64,000 nt of DNA from an uncultured Roseburia sp. Lineage in GTDB: Bacteria > Bacillota > Clostridia > Lachnospirales > Lachnospiraceae. This document shows positions 50,904 to 59,178 of this stretch, piece after piece. Where the stretch lies: the NCBI GenBank assembly GCA_947647505.1, contig CANSKO010000005.1, forward strand, positions 62,001-126,000, in the 5' to 3' direction. The notes beneath the pieces are model-generated. The model ran no database searches. It was not told the origin of the DNA and worked only from the letters and a program-made list of their open reading frames with translations. Positions within the stretch are counted from its first letter, which is position 1. The number at the start of each line of letters is the position of its first letter. Made by a program: the position numbers and the translations under genes.

Positions 50904-51686
50904 GTGACAAAAAAATTTTTGTGCCTTTTTGCGGCAGTCCTGTTGCTTTTTACGACGGAAGGCAATGTATGCGCGGAAGAACTGAAAAGCTCCCGCTCCT
51001 GGAACGTAGAGTTTGACGGAAGCAAAATGAACAGCAATTTCAAGTCATCGGAAATGACGGAGGAGATTTATCAGATTCTGCCGGGCGATACGATCCGTCT
51101 GAAAATCGGGATAAAAAATGCCGGAGACGGCGATACAAACTGGTATATGACGAATGAAGTTTTAAAAACGCTGGAAGATACGCAGAGCGTGGCGGAAGGC
51201 GGCGCGTATACGTATATTCTGACGTACGTAAACGGCGCCGGGCAGGAGACGGTTCTTTACAGCAGCGAAGTCGTGGGCGGAGAAGGAGAGACGAAAGCGG
51301 GCGTTGGACTGAATCAGGCGACGGACGCACTGGGCGAATGGTTTTTTCTGGACGGTCTTTCTTCCGGGGAAAAGGGAACGGTATATCTGACGGTCGGCCT
51401 GGACGGGGAAACGCAGGGAAATGCATATCAGGATACGCTTGCCCGCCTGAAAATGAACTTTGCCGTAGAAGAGCATGCGTCCATATCCGAACGGGACAGG
51501 GAGCGGCATACGGCAACTCCCGCCAGTCCTTTGGGGCCTTTGGGCAGAAATATTCCGAAAACGGGCGATGAAACGGATCTTCTGTTCTGGTGCGCGTCTG
51601 CGCTTGTGTGTGGAGTGATGTTTCTGATACTTGGACTTTTGCTGTTAAAACAGAAAAAAGAGGACGGGGAGGAGGAAGCCGGATGA
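50904..51686 (+). CDS. Sortase substrate with IPKTGD sorting signal (260 aa)
   Basis: A signal peptide (cleaved near VCAEE) precedes a beta-rich domain (about 30-195) whose phrase DTIRLKIGIKNAGDGDTNWYM resembles the 'NtG' strand of the two SipW-type proteins before it. It ends with IPKTGDE, a membrane helix and KQKKEDG, a complete though non-Leu sorting signal. The divergent motif could suit the neighbouring class B rather than the class C sortases; this is inferred. AAGGAGG at 50890-50896 precedes the GTG-proximal ATG-equivalent start at 50904. It overlaps the next gene by four bases. Confidence 0.78.
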   Translation: MTKKFLCLFAAVLLLFTTEGNVCAEELKSSRSWNVEFDGSKMNSNFKSSEMTEEIYQILPGDTIRLKIGIKNAGDGDTNWYMTNEVLKTLEDTQSVAEGGAYTYILTYVNGAGQETVLYSSEVVGGEGETKAGVGLNQATDALGEWFFLDGLSSGEKGTVYLTVGLDGETQGNAYQDTLARLKMNFAVEEHASISERDRERHTATPASPLGPLGRNIPKTGDETDLLFWCASALVCGVMFLILGLLLLKQKKEDGEEEAG

Positions 51687-52735
51687 AGAACATAAAAAAA
51701 GCAGCAGCTGCGCTGCTTCTGTGGACGGCGGCATGCCTTGCGCCCCTTTCGGATGCGTTTGCAGAAGAGGCGGCCTATACGTATACGGTAACGTTTTATG
51801 CCGGGAATCAGGGAACGTTTGCAGACGCTGCGGGACTTTCCGTAAAGGGAGGAGCCGGCGCGATACGGACGGAAGCGGATCGGATCACGATTACCGGTTT
51901 AAAAAACGGCGACATCGTATCGTTTGACGTACAGGCGGGCGCAATTGCCATGCCGCAGCAGGGGAAATATTATATCCGGGGCGTGCGCGAGAGCGGAAGG
52001 GACAACAATACGACGACAGCCTCGGCGTTTAAAGTAAGCGGCGATATGGATTATGTCGTTGCGTACGGCATTCGGGGCGATACGGTGTCGTATCGCGTCA
52101 GGTATCAGGATACCGCCGGAAATGCGCTTGCTGCCGACAGGACATATTATGGAAACGTTGGCGATAAAGCCGTCGCCGCGTATTTGTATATGGAAGGCTA
52201 TACGCCGCAGGCGCTTTCTGTCGCAAAGACGTTAAGCGCAGATGAAACGGAAAACGTGCTGACGTTTGTCTATGTCAAAGAGGAAACGGAAAATGGCGCG
52301 CCTCCATCTGAAAGCGCGGACGCGCCGTCTGCGGAAAATGAGAACGCGTTGCAGCAGACGACAAACGGCGGAGAAGAAAATGGAGCGGCGGGCGCAGAAG
52401 ACGCGCCGCAGGAGGCAGGGCAGGAAAATGCGCCGGCGGAAGCCGGAGCAGATGCGCAAGAGGGAAATCCGGATGATGGAGAGCAGGTCAGCCTGCCGGA
52501 TGAACAGGTTCCCTTAGAGCAGGAGCTTTTGGATCTGGATGATGAAGAAACGCCGAAAGCCAATATCCTGCTGGATGAAGAGGATCTGGAAAGAAGCATG
52601 CCGCTTATGCTGCGCGGTGGAACGGGTGTGGCCGCTGCGTCGGCGCTGTTGGTTCTGTTTCTTGTGCTGATGCGGCGCAGAAAGAAAATGCGTGCAGAGG
52701 AAATCATGCGAAAAGGAGACGAAAAAGAGCATTGA
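51683..52735 (+). CDS. Membrane-anchored surface protein with MucBP-like domain (350 aa)
   Basis: A signal peptide (cleaved near AFAEE) leads to a beta-rich region and a MucBP-like module (about 130-195: VSYRVRYQDTAGNALAADRT). An acidic Glu/Ala/Gly-rich stalk (about 200-300) comes before a membrane helix and a basic tail. A DDEETPKA motif lies before the helix; it resembles the DExxPLA half of the doubled sorting motif seen in some Firmicutes, but the expected LPxTG that should follow is missing. It starts inside the previous gene's stop and overlaps the peptidase gene. Confidence 0.7.
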   Translation: MKNIKKAAAALLLWTAACLAPLSDAFAEEAAYTYTVTFYAGNQGTFADAAGLSVKGGAGAIRTEADRITITGLKNGDIVSFDVQAGAIAMPQQGKYYIRGVRESGRDNNTTTASAFKVSGDMDYVVAYGIRGDTVSYRVRYQDTAGNALAADRTYYGNVGDKAVAAYLYMEGYTPQALSVAKTLSADETENVLTFVYVKEETENGAPPSESADAPSAENENALQQTTNGGEENGAAGAEDAPQEAGQENAPAEAGADAQEGNPDDGEQVSLPDEQVPLEQELLDLDDEETPKANILLDEEDLERSMPLMLRGGTGVAAASALLVLFLVLMRRRKKMRAEEIMRKGDEKEH

Positions 52736-53265
52736 GTAAGAAAACATCCGGTTCAGATCAGAAGAAAAGAAAGAACCAGGCCGCTATGCTTTGCAGCGGC
52801 CTGGGTATCTTTTTGTTGCTTGCAGTCATATTGCTGTGTCTGCCGCTGACGCTTCCCAAAGCGTTTGGCTATCAGATGTATCATGTGATCAGCGGAAGCA
52901 TGGAGCCTGAAATTCCGGTGGGAAGTCTTTTGTATGTGCGTCCGATGGAGCCGGAACAGGTAGAAAACGGCGATATTATCGCGTTTTATGGAGCGGAAGG
53001 AGAGGACGCCATCGTAACGCACCGGGTTTTAGAAAACAGGACGCTGATGGGCGAATTTGTTACAAAGGGCGACGCCAATCAGACGGCAGACATGCGTCCG
53101 GTTCCGTATGCGGACATGATCGGACAGGTCAGCATAACCATTCCGGGAGCCGGCGTGGCGTATGCGTTTTTTGTCAGCGCGCCCGGCAGGGCCGCAGCTG
53201 TGGCGGCCGTGGCTGTGGCCCTGCTGTTACAGGCAGCGGCCGCCTGTATGGAAAAGAAAAAATAG
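52732..53265 (+). CDS. sipW: SipW-type signal peptidase I
   Basis: The 177-aa enzyme belongs to the archaeal/ER type of signal peptidase I used for TasA-like proteins: the catalytic Ser is in SGSMEPEI (about 56) and the usual Lys is replaced by His in VTHRVLE (about 97), with KGDANQTAD as the third conserved box. Two membrane helices lie near 20-42 and 145-170. The start is TTG 52732, overlapping the previous stop, as no ATG lies nearby; the next in-frame ATG would remove the basic N-terminus. It should process the two SipW-type proteins encoded upstream. Confidence 0.92.
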   Translation: MSKKTSGSDQKKRKNQAAMLCSGLGIFLLLAVILLCLPLTLPKAFGYQMYHVISGSMEPEIPVGSLLYVRPMEPEQVENGDIIAFYGAEGEDAIVTHRVLENRTLMGEFVTKGDANQTADMRPVPYADMIGQVSITIPGAGVAYAFFVSAPGRAAAVAAVAVALLLQAAAACMEKKK

Positions 53266-54024
53266 TTATTCCGACGCCAGTCTCGCATGTACGAGAAACC
53301 GGTAGCTGCTGCCTTTTGGCGTACAGGTCATCAGCGTTACCGTTTTCTGCGAGGCGTCCGGGACGATGCCTGTGTCATACAGGCTTTTTTCACGTACGGC
53401 GTTCAGCCAGTCGGCATATGCCGCAGGCGTTTCAAAATCGTATGCAAAGGAATCGGAATCCAGTCTCGTCGGATAACAGGAAAACACCTCATAGCGTCTC
53501 GTTTCCGTTGGAGTGTAGATCAGAAAGCTTTTGTTTTCCTGATAAAAGGATTCTTCCGCGTATTGATTTAATCTGGCAAACATAGATTTGTCTTTCATAT
53601 TGTGCCCATAGAGAAACGAGTTGTCACTGCCAAAATCCGGCAGTGATTTTGTATCCATAAAAATACAGCCGCAGACGTTTTCTTCCCGGTCAAAACCGTG
53701 ATGCAGATAATAGTCGTCGTCTTCGCCCTGCACGACGGGATAGCTGATATCTGTGTTTTCAAAATAAATCCATGCGATAATATCAGAATTGATTCCGCTT
53801 AAAGAAGCGAAGTCAATGGGGGATATGTAGGTCTGATTTTGCGCATCCTCCGGCAAAGGAGCGGTATCTTCGCCCGGGTTTGCAAAAGCCTGAAGCTTCT
53901 GGTAGGCGGAGGCCTCCGCGTGGTAACGGTACAGGTACATGAAAAGTCTGCCGGCTGTAAACAAAAACAGAAGGAACGCGGCGGTAAAGAGAAGAAGCAG
54001 CATGTTTTTTTTCTTTTTTTTCAT
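53266..54024 (-). CDS. Class B sortase
   Basis: The 252-aa enzyme has one N-terminal membrane helix (about 8-30), the His motif FLYGHNMKD (about 140), the catalytic Cys in TLMTCTPKG (about 236) and the Arg in YRFLVHARL. AGGAG lies about 10 bases before ATG 54024 on the minus strand. It converges with the pilus operon, and its stop codon abuts that of sipW with no bases between. Class B enzymes anchor proteins or fibre bases to peptidoglycan, so it may attach the assembled pilus here; this is inferred. Confidence 0.92.
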   Translation of the reverse strand: MKKKKKNMLLLLFTAAFLLFLFTAGRLFMYLYRYHAEASAYQKLQAFANPGEDTAPLPEDAQNQTYISPIDFASLSGINSDIIAWIYFENTDISYPVVQGEDDDYYLHHGFDREENVCGCIFMDTKSLPDFGSDNSFLYGHNMKDKSMFARLNQYAEESFYQENKSFLIYTPTETRRYEVFSCYPTRLDSDSFAYDFETPAAYADWLNAVREKSLYDTGIVPDASQKTVTLMTCTPKGSSYRFLVHARLASE

Positions 54025-54093
54025 AATGATTTCAACTCCTGATTCGTTTCTTTTGATAGAAGCATTTTATCACAGAGTATGCAAAAAATCTAT

Positions 54094-54122
54094 TTGTTTT
54101 CGATGGAGTATTTTGTTATACT
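54094..54122 (+). promoter_or_regulatory. topB promoter
   Basis: TTGTTT (54094-54099), 17 bases and TATACT (54117-54122), with an upstream TGT extended -10, lie 88 bases before the topB start codon. Confidence 0.65.
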
Positions 54123-54209
54123 GTTTAGAAGCAGTGTGTTTAAAATGCATCCATTCCAATCAGGATGTGGCAAAGGGCCTGCGAAAGCTCTGAAAGGAGA
54201 ACAGGATCT

Positions 54210-56396
54210 ATGAAATCACTTGTCATTGCGGAGAAGCCTTCTGTGGCGCGGGACATTGCGCGCGTGCTGCATTGTTCCAGAAAGCTTCCCGGCGCGCTGG
54301 AGGGCAGTGCATATGTCGTAACCTGGGCGCTGGGGCATCTGGTGACGCTGGCTGATCCGGAAGAATATGATAAAAAATATGCGCAGTGGGATCTTGCGGC
54401 GCTTCCCATGCTGCCAGAGCAGATGCAGCTTGTCGTAATCGGGCAGACGGCAAAACAGTTTAAAGACGTAAAAGCGCAGCTGTTCCGGAAGGACATTGGA
54501 GAGATTGTGATCGCTACCGACGCGGGCAGGGAGGGAGAGCTTGTCGCCCGCTGGATTTTAAAAAAGGCAGACTGTCGCAAGCCGATCCGACGCCTGTGGA
54601 TTTCTTCCGTTACGGACAAGGCCATCCGAGAGGGGTTTTCCAGATTAAAAGACGGACGGGAGTATGACAATCTTTATGCGGCGGCCGAAGCGCGCGCGCA
54701 GGCGGACTGGCTGGTCGGGATCAATGCGACGCGCGCGCTTACCTGCAAGTACAATGCGCAGCTGTCCTGCGGACGCGTGCAGACGCCGACGCTTTCCATC
54801 CTTGCAAAAAGAGAGGAAGAGATTGCAAATTTCCGGCCGAAGGAATATTATGGCATGCAGCTTAGGGCCGGCGGCGTAATCTGGACCTGGCAGGATGCAA
54901 AAAGCCACGGGAGCCGGACCTTTCAAAAGGAGCGGATGGAGACGCTCTTACAAAATGCGAGCGGTGAAAAGCTGACGGTGATTTCCGTAGAAAAGACACT
55001 GAAAAAATCGTACGCGCCAGGCCTGTATGACCTGACGGAACTGCAGCGGGACGCCAATCGTCAGTTTGGCTATTCAGCGAAAGAGACGCTGAATCTGATG
55101 CAGCGGCTGTACGAGCATCATAAGGCGCTGACGTATCCGAGAACCGATTCCAGATACATCAGCACAGACGTTGCGGAAACGATCCGGGAACGTTTGCAGG
55201 CATGCGCAGTCGGGCCATACCGGAAAATGGCCGCGTTGCTTGCCGCGAAGCCGATTCAGACAAACGCTTCGTTTGTAGACAATAAAAAAGTAAGCGACCA
55301 TCATGCCATTCTGCCGACGGAGCAGTATGTGCAGCTGGAGCATATGACGACGGATGAAAAAAGAATTTATGATCTTGTCATCCGGCGCTTTCTGGCGGTT
55401 TTGTATCCGCCGTTTGTGTATGAGCAGACGTTCATGCATGCAAGCGTTGCGGATGAGACGTTTGCCGCAAAGGGAAAGGTCGTAAAAGACCCCGGCTTTC
55501 GGGCGGTATATGAACAGCGGACCGACGAGGAGGATGAAGAAGAGGAGCTTCGGGAGCAGACGCTGCCGGAGCTGAAAAAGGGCGGGCAGTTTTTGATTTC
55601 CGATCTGCGCTTAACGTCCGGCAGGACGCGCCCTCCCGCGCGGTTTACAGAGGCTGCGCTGTTGTCCGCGATGGAGAATCCCGTAAAATATATGGATGCA
55701 AAAGACGGAGCGGCGGCAAAGACGCTGGGAGAGACAGGAGGGCTTGGAACGGTGGCGACGCGGGCCGATATTATTGATAAGCTGTTTCATGCATTTTTCA
55801 TGGAAAAGCGGGGCAATGAGATTTATATCACCGCAAAGGCAAAGCAGCTTTTAAAGCTGGTTCCAAAGGATCTCAGACAGCCGGAGCTTACGGCGGCGTG
55901 GGAGACGCAGCTTTTGGGCATTGCAAAGGGCGCGATCCGAAAAGAAGCATTTTTAGAAAGCATTCGGGGATATACGACGGAAATCGTCAGAGAAATCCGC
56001 GCCGGGGAGCAGACGTTTCATCATGACAATCTGACCAATAAAAAATGTCCCACATGCGGGAAGCGCATGCTTGCAGTCAATGGCAAAAACAGCCGTCTGC
56101 TTGTATGCCAGGACAGAGCGTGCGGATATCGCGAAACGGTATCTAAGACTACAAATGCGCGCTGTCCGAAGTGCCATAAGAAAATGGAATTATATAAAAA
56201 GGGCGGGGAAGAGACGTTTATCTGCGCATGCGGGCATAAAGAAAAAATGACTGCATTTAAAGCGCGCCGCGAAAAAGAAGGGGCGGGCGTGAAGAAAAAG
56301 GATGTGCAGCGGTATCTGGACAGGCAGAAAAAAGAAGCGGAGGCGCCGATTAATTCTGCGTTTGCGGATGCGCTTGCCAGGCTGAACGTAAAATAA
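54210..56396 (+). CDS. topB: DNA topoisomerase III
   Basis: This 728-aa type IA topoisomerase relaxes and decatenates DNA. The Toprim domain is at the N-terminus (VIAEKPSVARDIA, then IATDAGREGEL). The catalytic Tyr is in TYPRTDSRY (about 309). SCGRVQTPTLSIL and ETGGLGTVATRADII complete the core. Two C-terminal zinc-ribbon-like motifs carry CPTCGKRM, CQDRACGY and CPKCHKK, so the tail is longer than in minimal TopB. AAAGGAG at 54193-54199 precedes ATG 54210. It is chromosome-type and single-copy in this window, without plasmid genes around it. Confidence 0.95.
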   Translation: MKSLVIAEKPSVARDIARVLHCSRKLPGALEGSAYVVTWALGHLVTLADPEEYDKKYAQWDLAALPMLPEQMQLVVIGQTAKQFKDVKAQLFRKDIGEIVIATDAGREGELVARWILKKADCRKPIRRLWISSVTDKAIREGFSRLKDGREYDNLYAAAEARAQADWLVGINATRALTCKYNAQLSCGRVQTPTLSILAKREEEIANFRPKEYYGMQLRAGGVIWTWQDAKSHGSRTFQKERMETLLQNASGEKLTVISVEKTLKKSYAPGLYDLTELQRDANRQFGYSAKETLNLMQRLYEHHKALTYPRTDSRYISTDVAETIRERLQACAVGPYRKMAALLAAKPIQTNASFVDNKKVSDHHAILPTEQYVQLEHMTTDEKRIYDLVIRRFLAVLYPPFVYEQTFMHASVADETFAAKGKVVKDPGFRAVYEQRTDEEDEEEELREQTLPELKKGGQFLISDLRLTSGRTRPPARFTEAALLSAMENPVKYMDAKDGAAAKTLGETGGLGTVATRADIIDKLFHAFFMEKRGNEIYITAKAKQLLKLVPKDLRQPELTAAWETQLLGIAKGAIRKEAFLESIRGYTTEIVREIRAGEQTFHHDNLTNKKCPTCGKRMLAVNGKNSRLLVCQDRACGYRETVSKTTNARCPKCHKKMELYKKGGEETFICACGHKEKMTAFKARREKEGAGVKKKDVQRYLDRQKKEAEAPINSAFADALARLNVK

Positions 56397-56461
56397 TGTC
56401 AGAATAAATTTCATTTTTATCGACAGAAAAAGTGAATTTTTGTATTTCTTTCATGGTATGA

Positions 56462-56502
56462 ATATGCAGTAGGGAGGTACGAAAGGAAACCTCGCTGCAT
56501 AT
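56462..56502 (+). other. Structured leader hairpin before the SSB-like gene
   Basis: A perfect 8-bp stem, ATATGCAG (56462-56469) with CTGCATAT (56495-56502), encloses an inner GAGGT/ACCTC helix. It lies in the 188-base gap before the SSB-like gene, about 80 bases upstream of its start, with no T-run. It may be a protein-binding site or a structured 5' leader; a second, smaller ATCGA/TCGAT stem follows. Confidence 0.45.
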
Positions 56503-56584
56503 AGTAGAATAAAACAGATCGATATGCCGTCGATATACAGTTCAACGGGCGGATGGCCCGGGAAAGAGGAAGGGAGAAAAATTC

Positions 56585-57211
56585 ATGGCAGATAAAATTT
56601 TTGAAAACAACCAGGTATCTATTGTAGGAACGATCGTATCCGATTTCCGGTACAGCCACGAGGTTTATGGGGAAGGCTTTTACATGGTGGACATTTCCGT
56701 AAACCGGCTGAGTGACATGGTCGATGTCATTCCGATCATGGTGTCTGAGCGGCTTGTGGATACGACGCAGAGCTGCGAGGGGCAAATGGTCTATGTGACG
56801 GGGCAGTTTCGTTCCTATAACCGGCATGAGGAAAAGAAGAACAGGCTGGTGCTTTCGGTATTTGCAAGAGAGCTGGAATTTGTGGAAGGAGAGACGGAGG
56901 AATATAAGAGCAATCAGATTTATCTGGACGGATTTGTCTGCAAGGAGCCGATTTACCGGAAAACCCCGCTTGGCAGAGAGATTGCGGATCTTCTGATTGC
57001 CGTCAATCGTTCTTATGGAAAATCCGATTACATACCATGCATTTGCTGGGGAAGAAACGCAAGGTTTGCATCCAGTTTTGAAGTGGGAAGCCACGTGGAA
57101 ATCTGGGGGCGCATCCAGAGCCGGGAATATGTCAAAAAAATCGGCGAAAATGTGACGGAGAAGCGGGTTGCATACGAAGTGTCCGTCAGCAAAGTGGAAC
57201 GTCTGGAATAA
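56585..57211 (+). CDS. Tandem OB-fold single-strand DNA-binding (SSB/PriB-like) protein
   Basis: The 208-aa protein has two successive OB-fold halves. The first (about 6-97) begins NNQVSIVGTIVSDFRYSHE and the second (about 105-207) begins NQIYLDGFVCKEPIYRKTP, each with a strand pattern like SSB. The second half also has YIPCICWGRNA, close to the SSB 'F..VV.WG..A' core. The acidic C-terminal tip of true SSB is missing. It may be a specialised SSB or PriB-type primosome protein. AAGGGAG precedes ATG 56585, and it is monocistronic. Confidence 0.8.
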   Translation: MADKIFENNQVSIVGTIVSDFRYSHEVYGEGFYMVDISVNRLSDMVDVIPIMVSERLVDTTQSCEGQMVYVTGQFRSYNRHEEKKNRLVLSVFARELEFVEGETEEYKSNQIYLDGFVCKEPIYRKTPLGREIADLLIAVNRSYGKSDYIPCICWGRNARFASSFEVGSHVEIWGRIQSREYVKKIGENVTEKRVAYEVSVSKVERLE

Positions 57212-57214
57212 AAG

Positions 57215-57243
57215 TTGCTTTTTTTAACGCTTTATGGTATTTT
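57215..57243 (+). promoter_or_regulatory. Promoter of the CobO-like gene
   Basis: TTGCTT (57215-57220), 17 bases and TATTTT (57238-57243) with a TGG extended -10 lie 72 bases before ATG 57315. Confidence 0.45.
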
Positions 57244-57314
57244 AATAAAATCCGGAGATAGAAGAGGATAGTCATAAGATAAATGTTAACTGTCAGGCGA
57301 CAGGGGAGGTCAAT

Positions 57315-57821
57315 ATGGCGACTGGAAGCGTACAGGCATATTATGGCGAAGGCAGGGGCAAGTCACCTGCGGCGCTGGGAAGGGCGCTGCGCGCCGCATC
57401 GGAAGGCAGGACCGTCTTTATCATTCAGTTTTTGAAGGGCAAAAATAATGAAAAAATGGAATATTTAAAACGGCTGGAGCCGGAAATTAAATTTTTCCGT
57501 TTTGAAAAATCATCCGAATATTTCAATGCGCTTTCGGAAGAAGCGCAGCTGGAAGAAGTGAAAAACATTAAAAACGGCATTAATTTTGCAAGGAAGGTCC
57601 TTTCGACAGGGGAATGTGACCTGCTGATTTTGGATGAAGTGCTGGGGCTTGTCGATCATGGTCTGATTGCAGCACAGGAGCTTTTGGATCTGATTGCAGC
57701 CAGATCGGAAGATACGGATCTGATTCTGACCGGATGGGTGCTGTCGGATGAGCTGCGTCCCTGCGTCGATGAAATTTATCATTTGATTGCAGAAAAAAAG
57801 AAGCCGTCAGAAGCTGTCTGA
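57315..57821 (+). CDS. CobO/BtuR-type corrinoid adenosyltransferase-like protein
   Basis: The 168-aa P-loop protein resembles CobO (CobA/BtuR), which adenosylates corrinoids. Seen are YYGEGRGKSPAALGRALRA, the counterpart of the family's GNGKGKTTAAFG loop, with the two Thr replaced by Ser-Pro, then VFIIQFLKG and the Walker B LLILDEVLGLVDHGL, and LTGWVLSDEL. The altered P-loop may change nucleotide handling. GGGGAGG at 57303-57309 precedes ATG 57315. The organism makes precorrin-2 with the 9160-11502 fusion, so a corrin branch is plausible. Confidence 0.8.
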   Translation: MATGSVQAYYGEGRGKSPAALGRALRAASEGRTVFIIQFLKGKNNEKMEYLKRLEPEIKFFRFEKSSEYFNALSEEAQLEEVKNIKNGINFARKVLSTGECDLLILDEVLGLVDHGLIAAQELLDLIAARSEDTDLILTGWVLSDELRPCVDEIYHLIAEKKKPSEAV

Positions 57822-57842
57822 AATTCGGATTTACTTCTGTAG

Positions 57843-57871
57843 TTGACAAAAGAAACGCGAAGTGTTATATT
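57843..57871 (+). promoter_or_regulatory. Promoter of the lysine riboswitch-dapAB transcript
   Basis: A perfect TTGACA (57843-57848), 17 bases and TATATT (57866-57871) sit about 15 bases before the first riboswitch helix. This is the best promoter match in this part of the window. Confidence 0.85.
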
Positions 57872-57885
57872 GCATGTTAGAAGGA

Positions 57886-58112
57886 ACTGAATACTACCGG
57901 ATAGAGGTTGCGTGATTCATCAGTAGCTTGTCGGATGCAGCAGGTGCAGAAGAAGACGGGTAAAAGGGGAGAGCGCCGAAAGAGATGTTTTCTGCGGGCA
58001 TTTTCTTGGGCATATATTGAAGAAATATATGACTGTCATCTCCAGGCGAGATGTTGCGCTATCGTGTAAGAAAAACTTTTACGCCGGCTCTGTATCTGAG
58101 CCGGTTTTCTTA
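57886..58112 (+). promoter_or_regulatory. Lysine riboswitch (L box)
   Basis: The leader contains the conserved L-box blocks in order: ATAGAGGTTGCG (57901-57912), AGTA (57922-57925), AAAAGGGGAGAGCGCCGAAAG (57962-57982, split by small variation from the consensus), GGGCAT...GAAATATATGACTGTCA (58008-58037) and CCAGGCGAG, and it ends with a terminator hairpin. Bound lysine would stabilise the aptamer and expose the terminator, stopping transcription before dapA. The genes downstream, dapA and dapB, make lysine, which supports the assignment. Confidence 0.95.
58083..58112 (+). terminator. Terminator of the lysine riboswitch
   Basis: CCGGCTC (58084-58090) pairs with GAGCCGG (58098-58104) and is followed by TTTTCTT. 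Its left arm can instead pair with aptamer sequence when lysine is low. Confidence 0.88.
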
Positions 58113-58231
58113 TGCTATGGGAAACTAATACGGGGACGGGCGTTTTCCGTATAAAAAATCCGGGCAAACTGTCTGTGTCAGAAGGGCATGTAGTATGGAA
58201 ATAAAACGAAGGCATTTAGGAGGAAGAGAGA

Positions 58232-59128
58232 ATGGCTGTTTTTAAAGGCGCGGGCGTGGCGATCGTTACGCCGATGAAGGAAAATCTGGAAGTGAATTAT
58301 GAAAAGCTGGAAGAGCTGATCGACATGCAGGTGGAGCAGGGAACGGACTGCATTATTATTTCCGGCACGACGGGAGAAAGCTCTACCCTGACGATGGAAG
58401 AGCATGCGGACGTGATCCGCGCGGCAGTTCGTTTCACGAAGCATCGCGTTCCGGTTGTGGCGGGAACGGGCAGCAACTGTACGGCGACGGCGATTCAGCT
58501 TTCAAAGGAAGCGGAGGAAGCGGGAGCCGACGGGCTTTTGATCGTAACGCCCTATTACAACAAGGCGACGCAGTCCGGGCTGATTGCGCATTATACGAAG
58601 ATTGCGGAGGAAGTGAAGCTTCCCATTATCATGTATAATGTGCCTTCCCGTACCGGCTGCAATATTCTGCCGGAAACGGCGGCATACTTATATGAGCATG
58701 TGGCGAACATTGACGGCATCAAGGAAGCGACCGGCAACGTCGCGCAGGCGGCGAAGACGATGCATCTGACGGACGGGCGCATATCCATGTATTCCGGCGA
58801 AGATGGAATCGTTGTGCCGTTAATGGCGATTGGCGCAATTGGCGTGATTTCCGTCTGGTCCAATGTCGCGCCAAAGCAGGTGCATGACATGTGCATGAAG
58901 TTTCTGGAAGGAGACATCAAGGGAGCTGCAAAGCTTCAGCTTGCGGCGGAGCCGCTGATTGACGCGCTCTTTTGCGAGGTAAATCCGATTCCGGTGAAAA
59001 AGGCGATGAACCTGATGGGAATGGAGGTCGGATCGCTGCGGCCGCCGCTGTATGAAATGGGAGAAGAGAATGCGAAGAAGCTGGCTCAGGCGATGAAGGA
59101 CTATGGACTGAAGCTTGTATCCGAATAA
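58232..59128 (+). CDS. dapA: 4-Hydroxy-tetrahydrodipicolinate synthase
   Basis: The 298-aa TIM-barrel aldolase joins pyruvate and aspartate-semialdehyde at the entry to lysine and diaminopimelate synthesis. It has GTTGESSTL (about 43), the catalytic Tyr in PYYNKATQSG and MYNVPSRTGC, and the Schiff-base Lys in GIKEATGN (about 162). AGGAGG precedes ATG 58232. It is the first gene behind the lysine riboswitch and is followed 50 bases later by dapB. Confidence 0.97.
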   Translation: MAVFKGAGVAIVTPMKENLEVNYEKLEELIDMQVEQGTDCIIISGTTGESSTLTMEEHADVIRAAVRFTKHRVPVVAGTGSNCTATAIQLSKEAEEAGADGLLIVTPYYNKATQSGLIAHYTKIAEEVKLPIIMYNVPSRTGCNILPETAAYLYEHVANIDGIKEATGNVAQAAKTMHLTDGRISMYSGEDGIVVPLMAIGAIGVISVWSNVAPKQVHDMCMKFLEGDIKGAAKLQLAAEPLIDALFCEVNPIPVKKAMNLMGMEVGSLRPPLYEMGEENAKKLAQAMKDYGLKLVSE

Positions 59129-59178
59129 AAACCTACAACAGAGCGGCATGTCCGCAAAACATACGATGGAGGAGAAAT

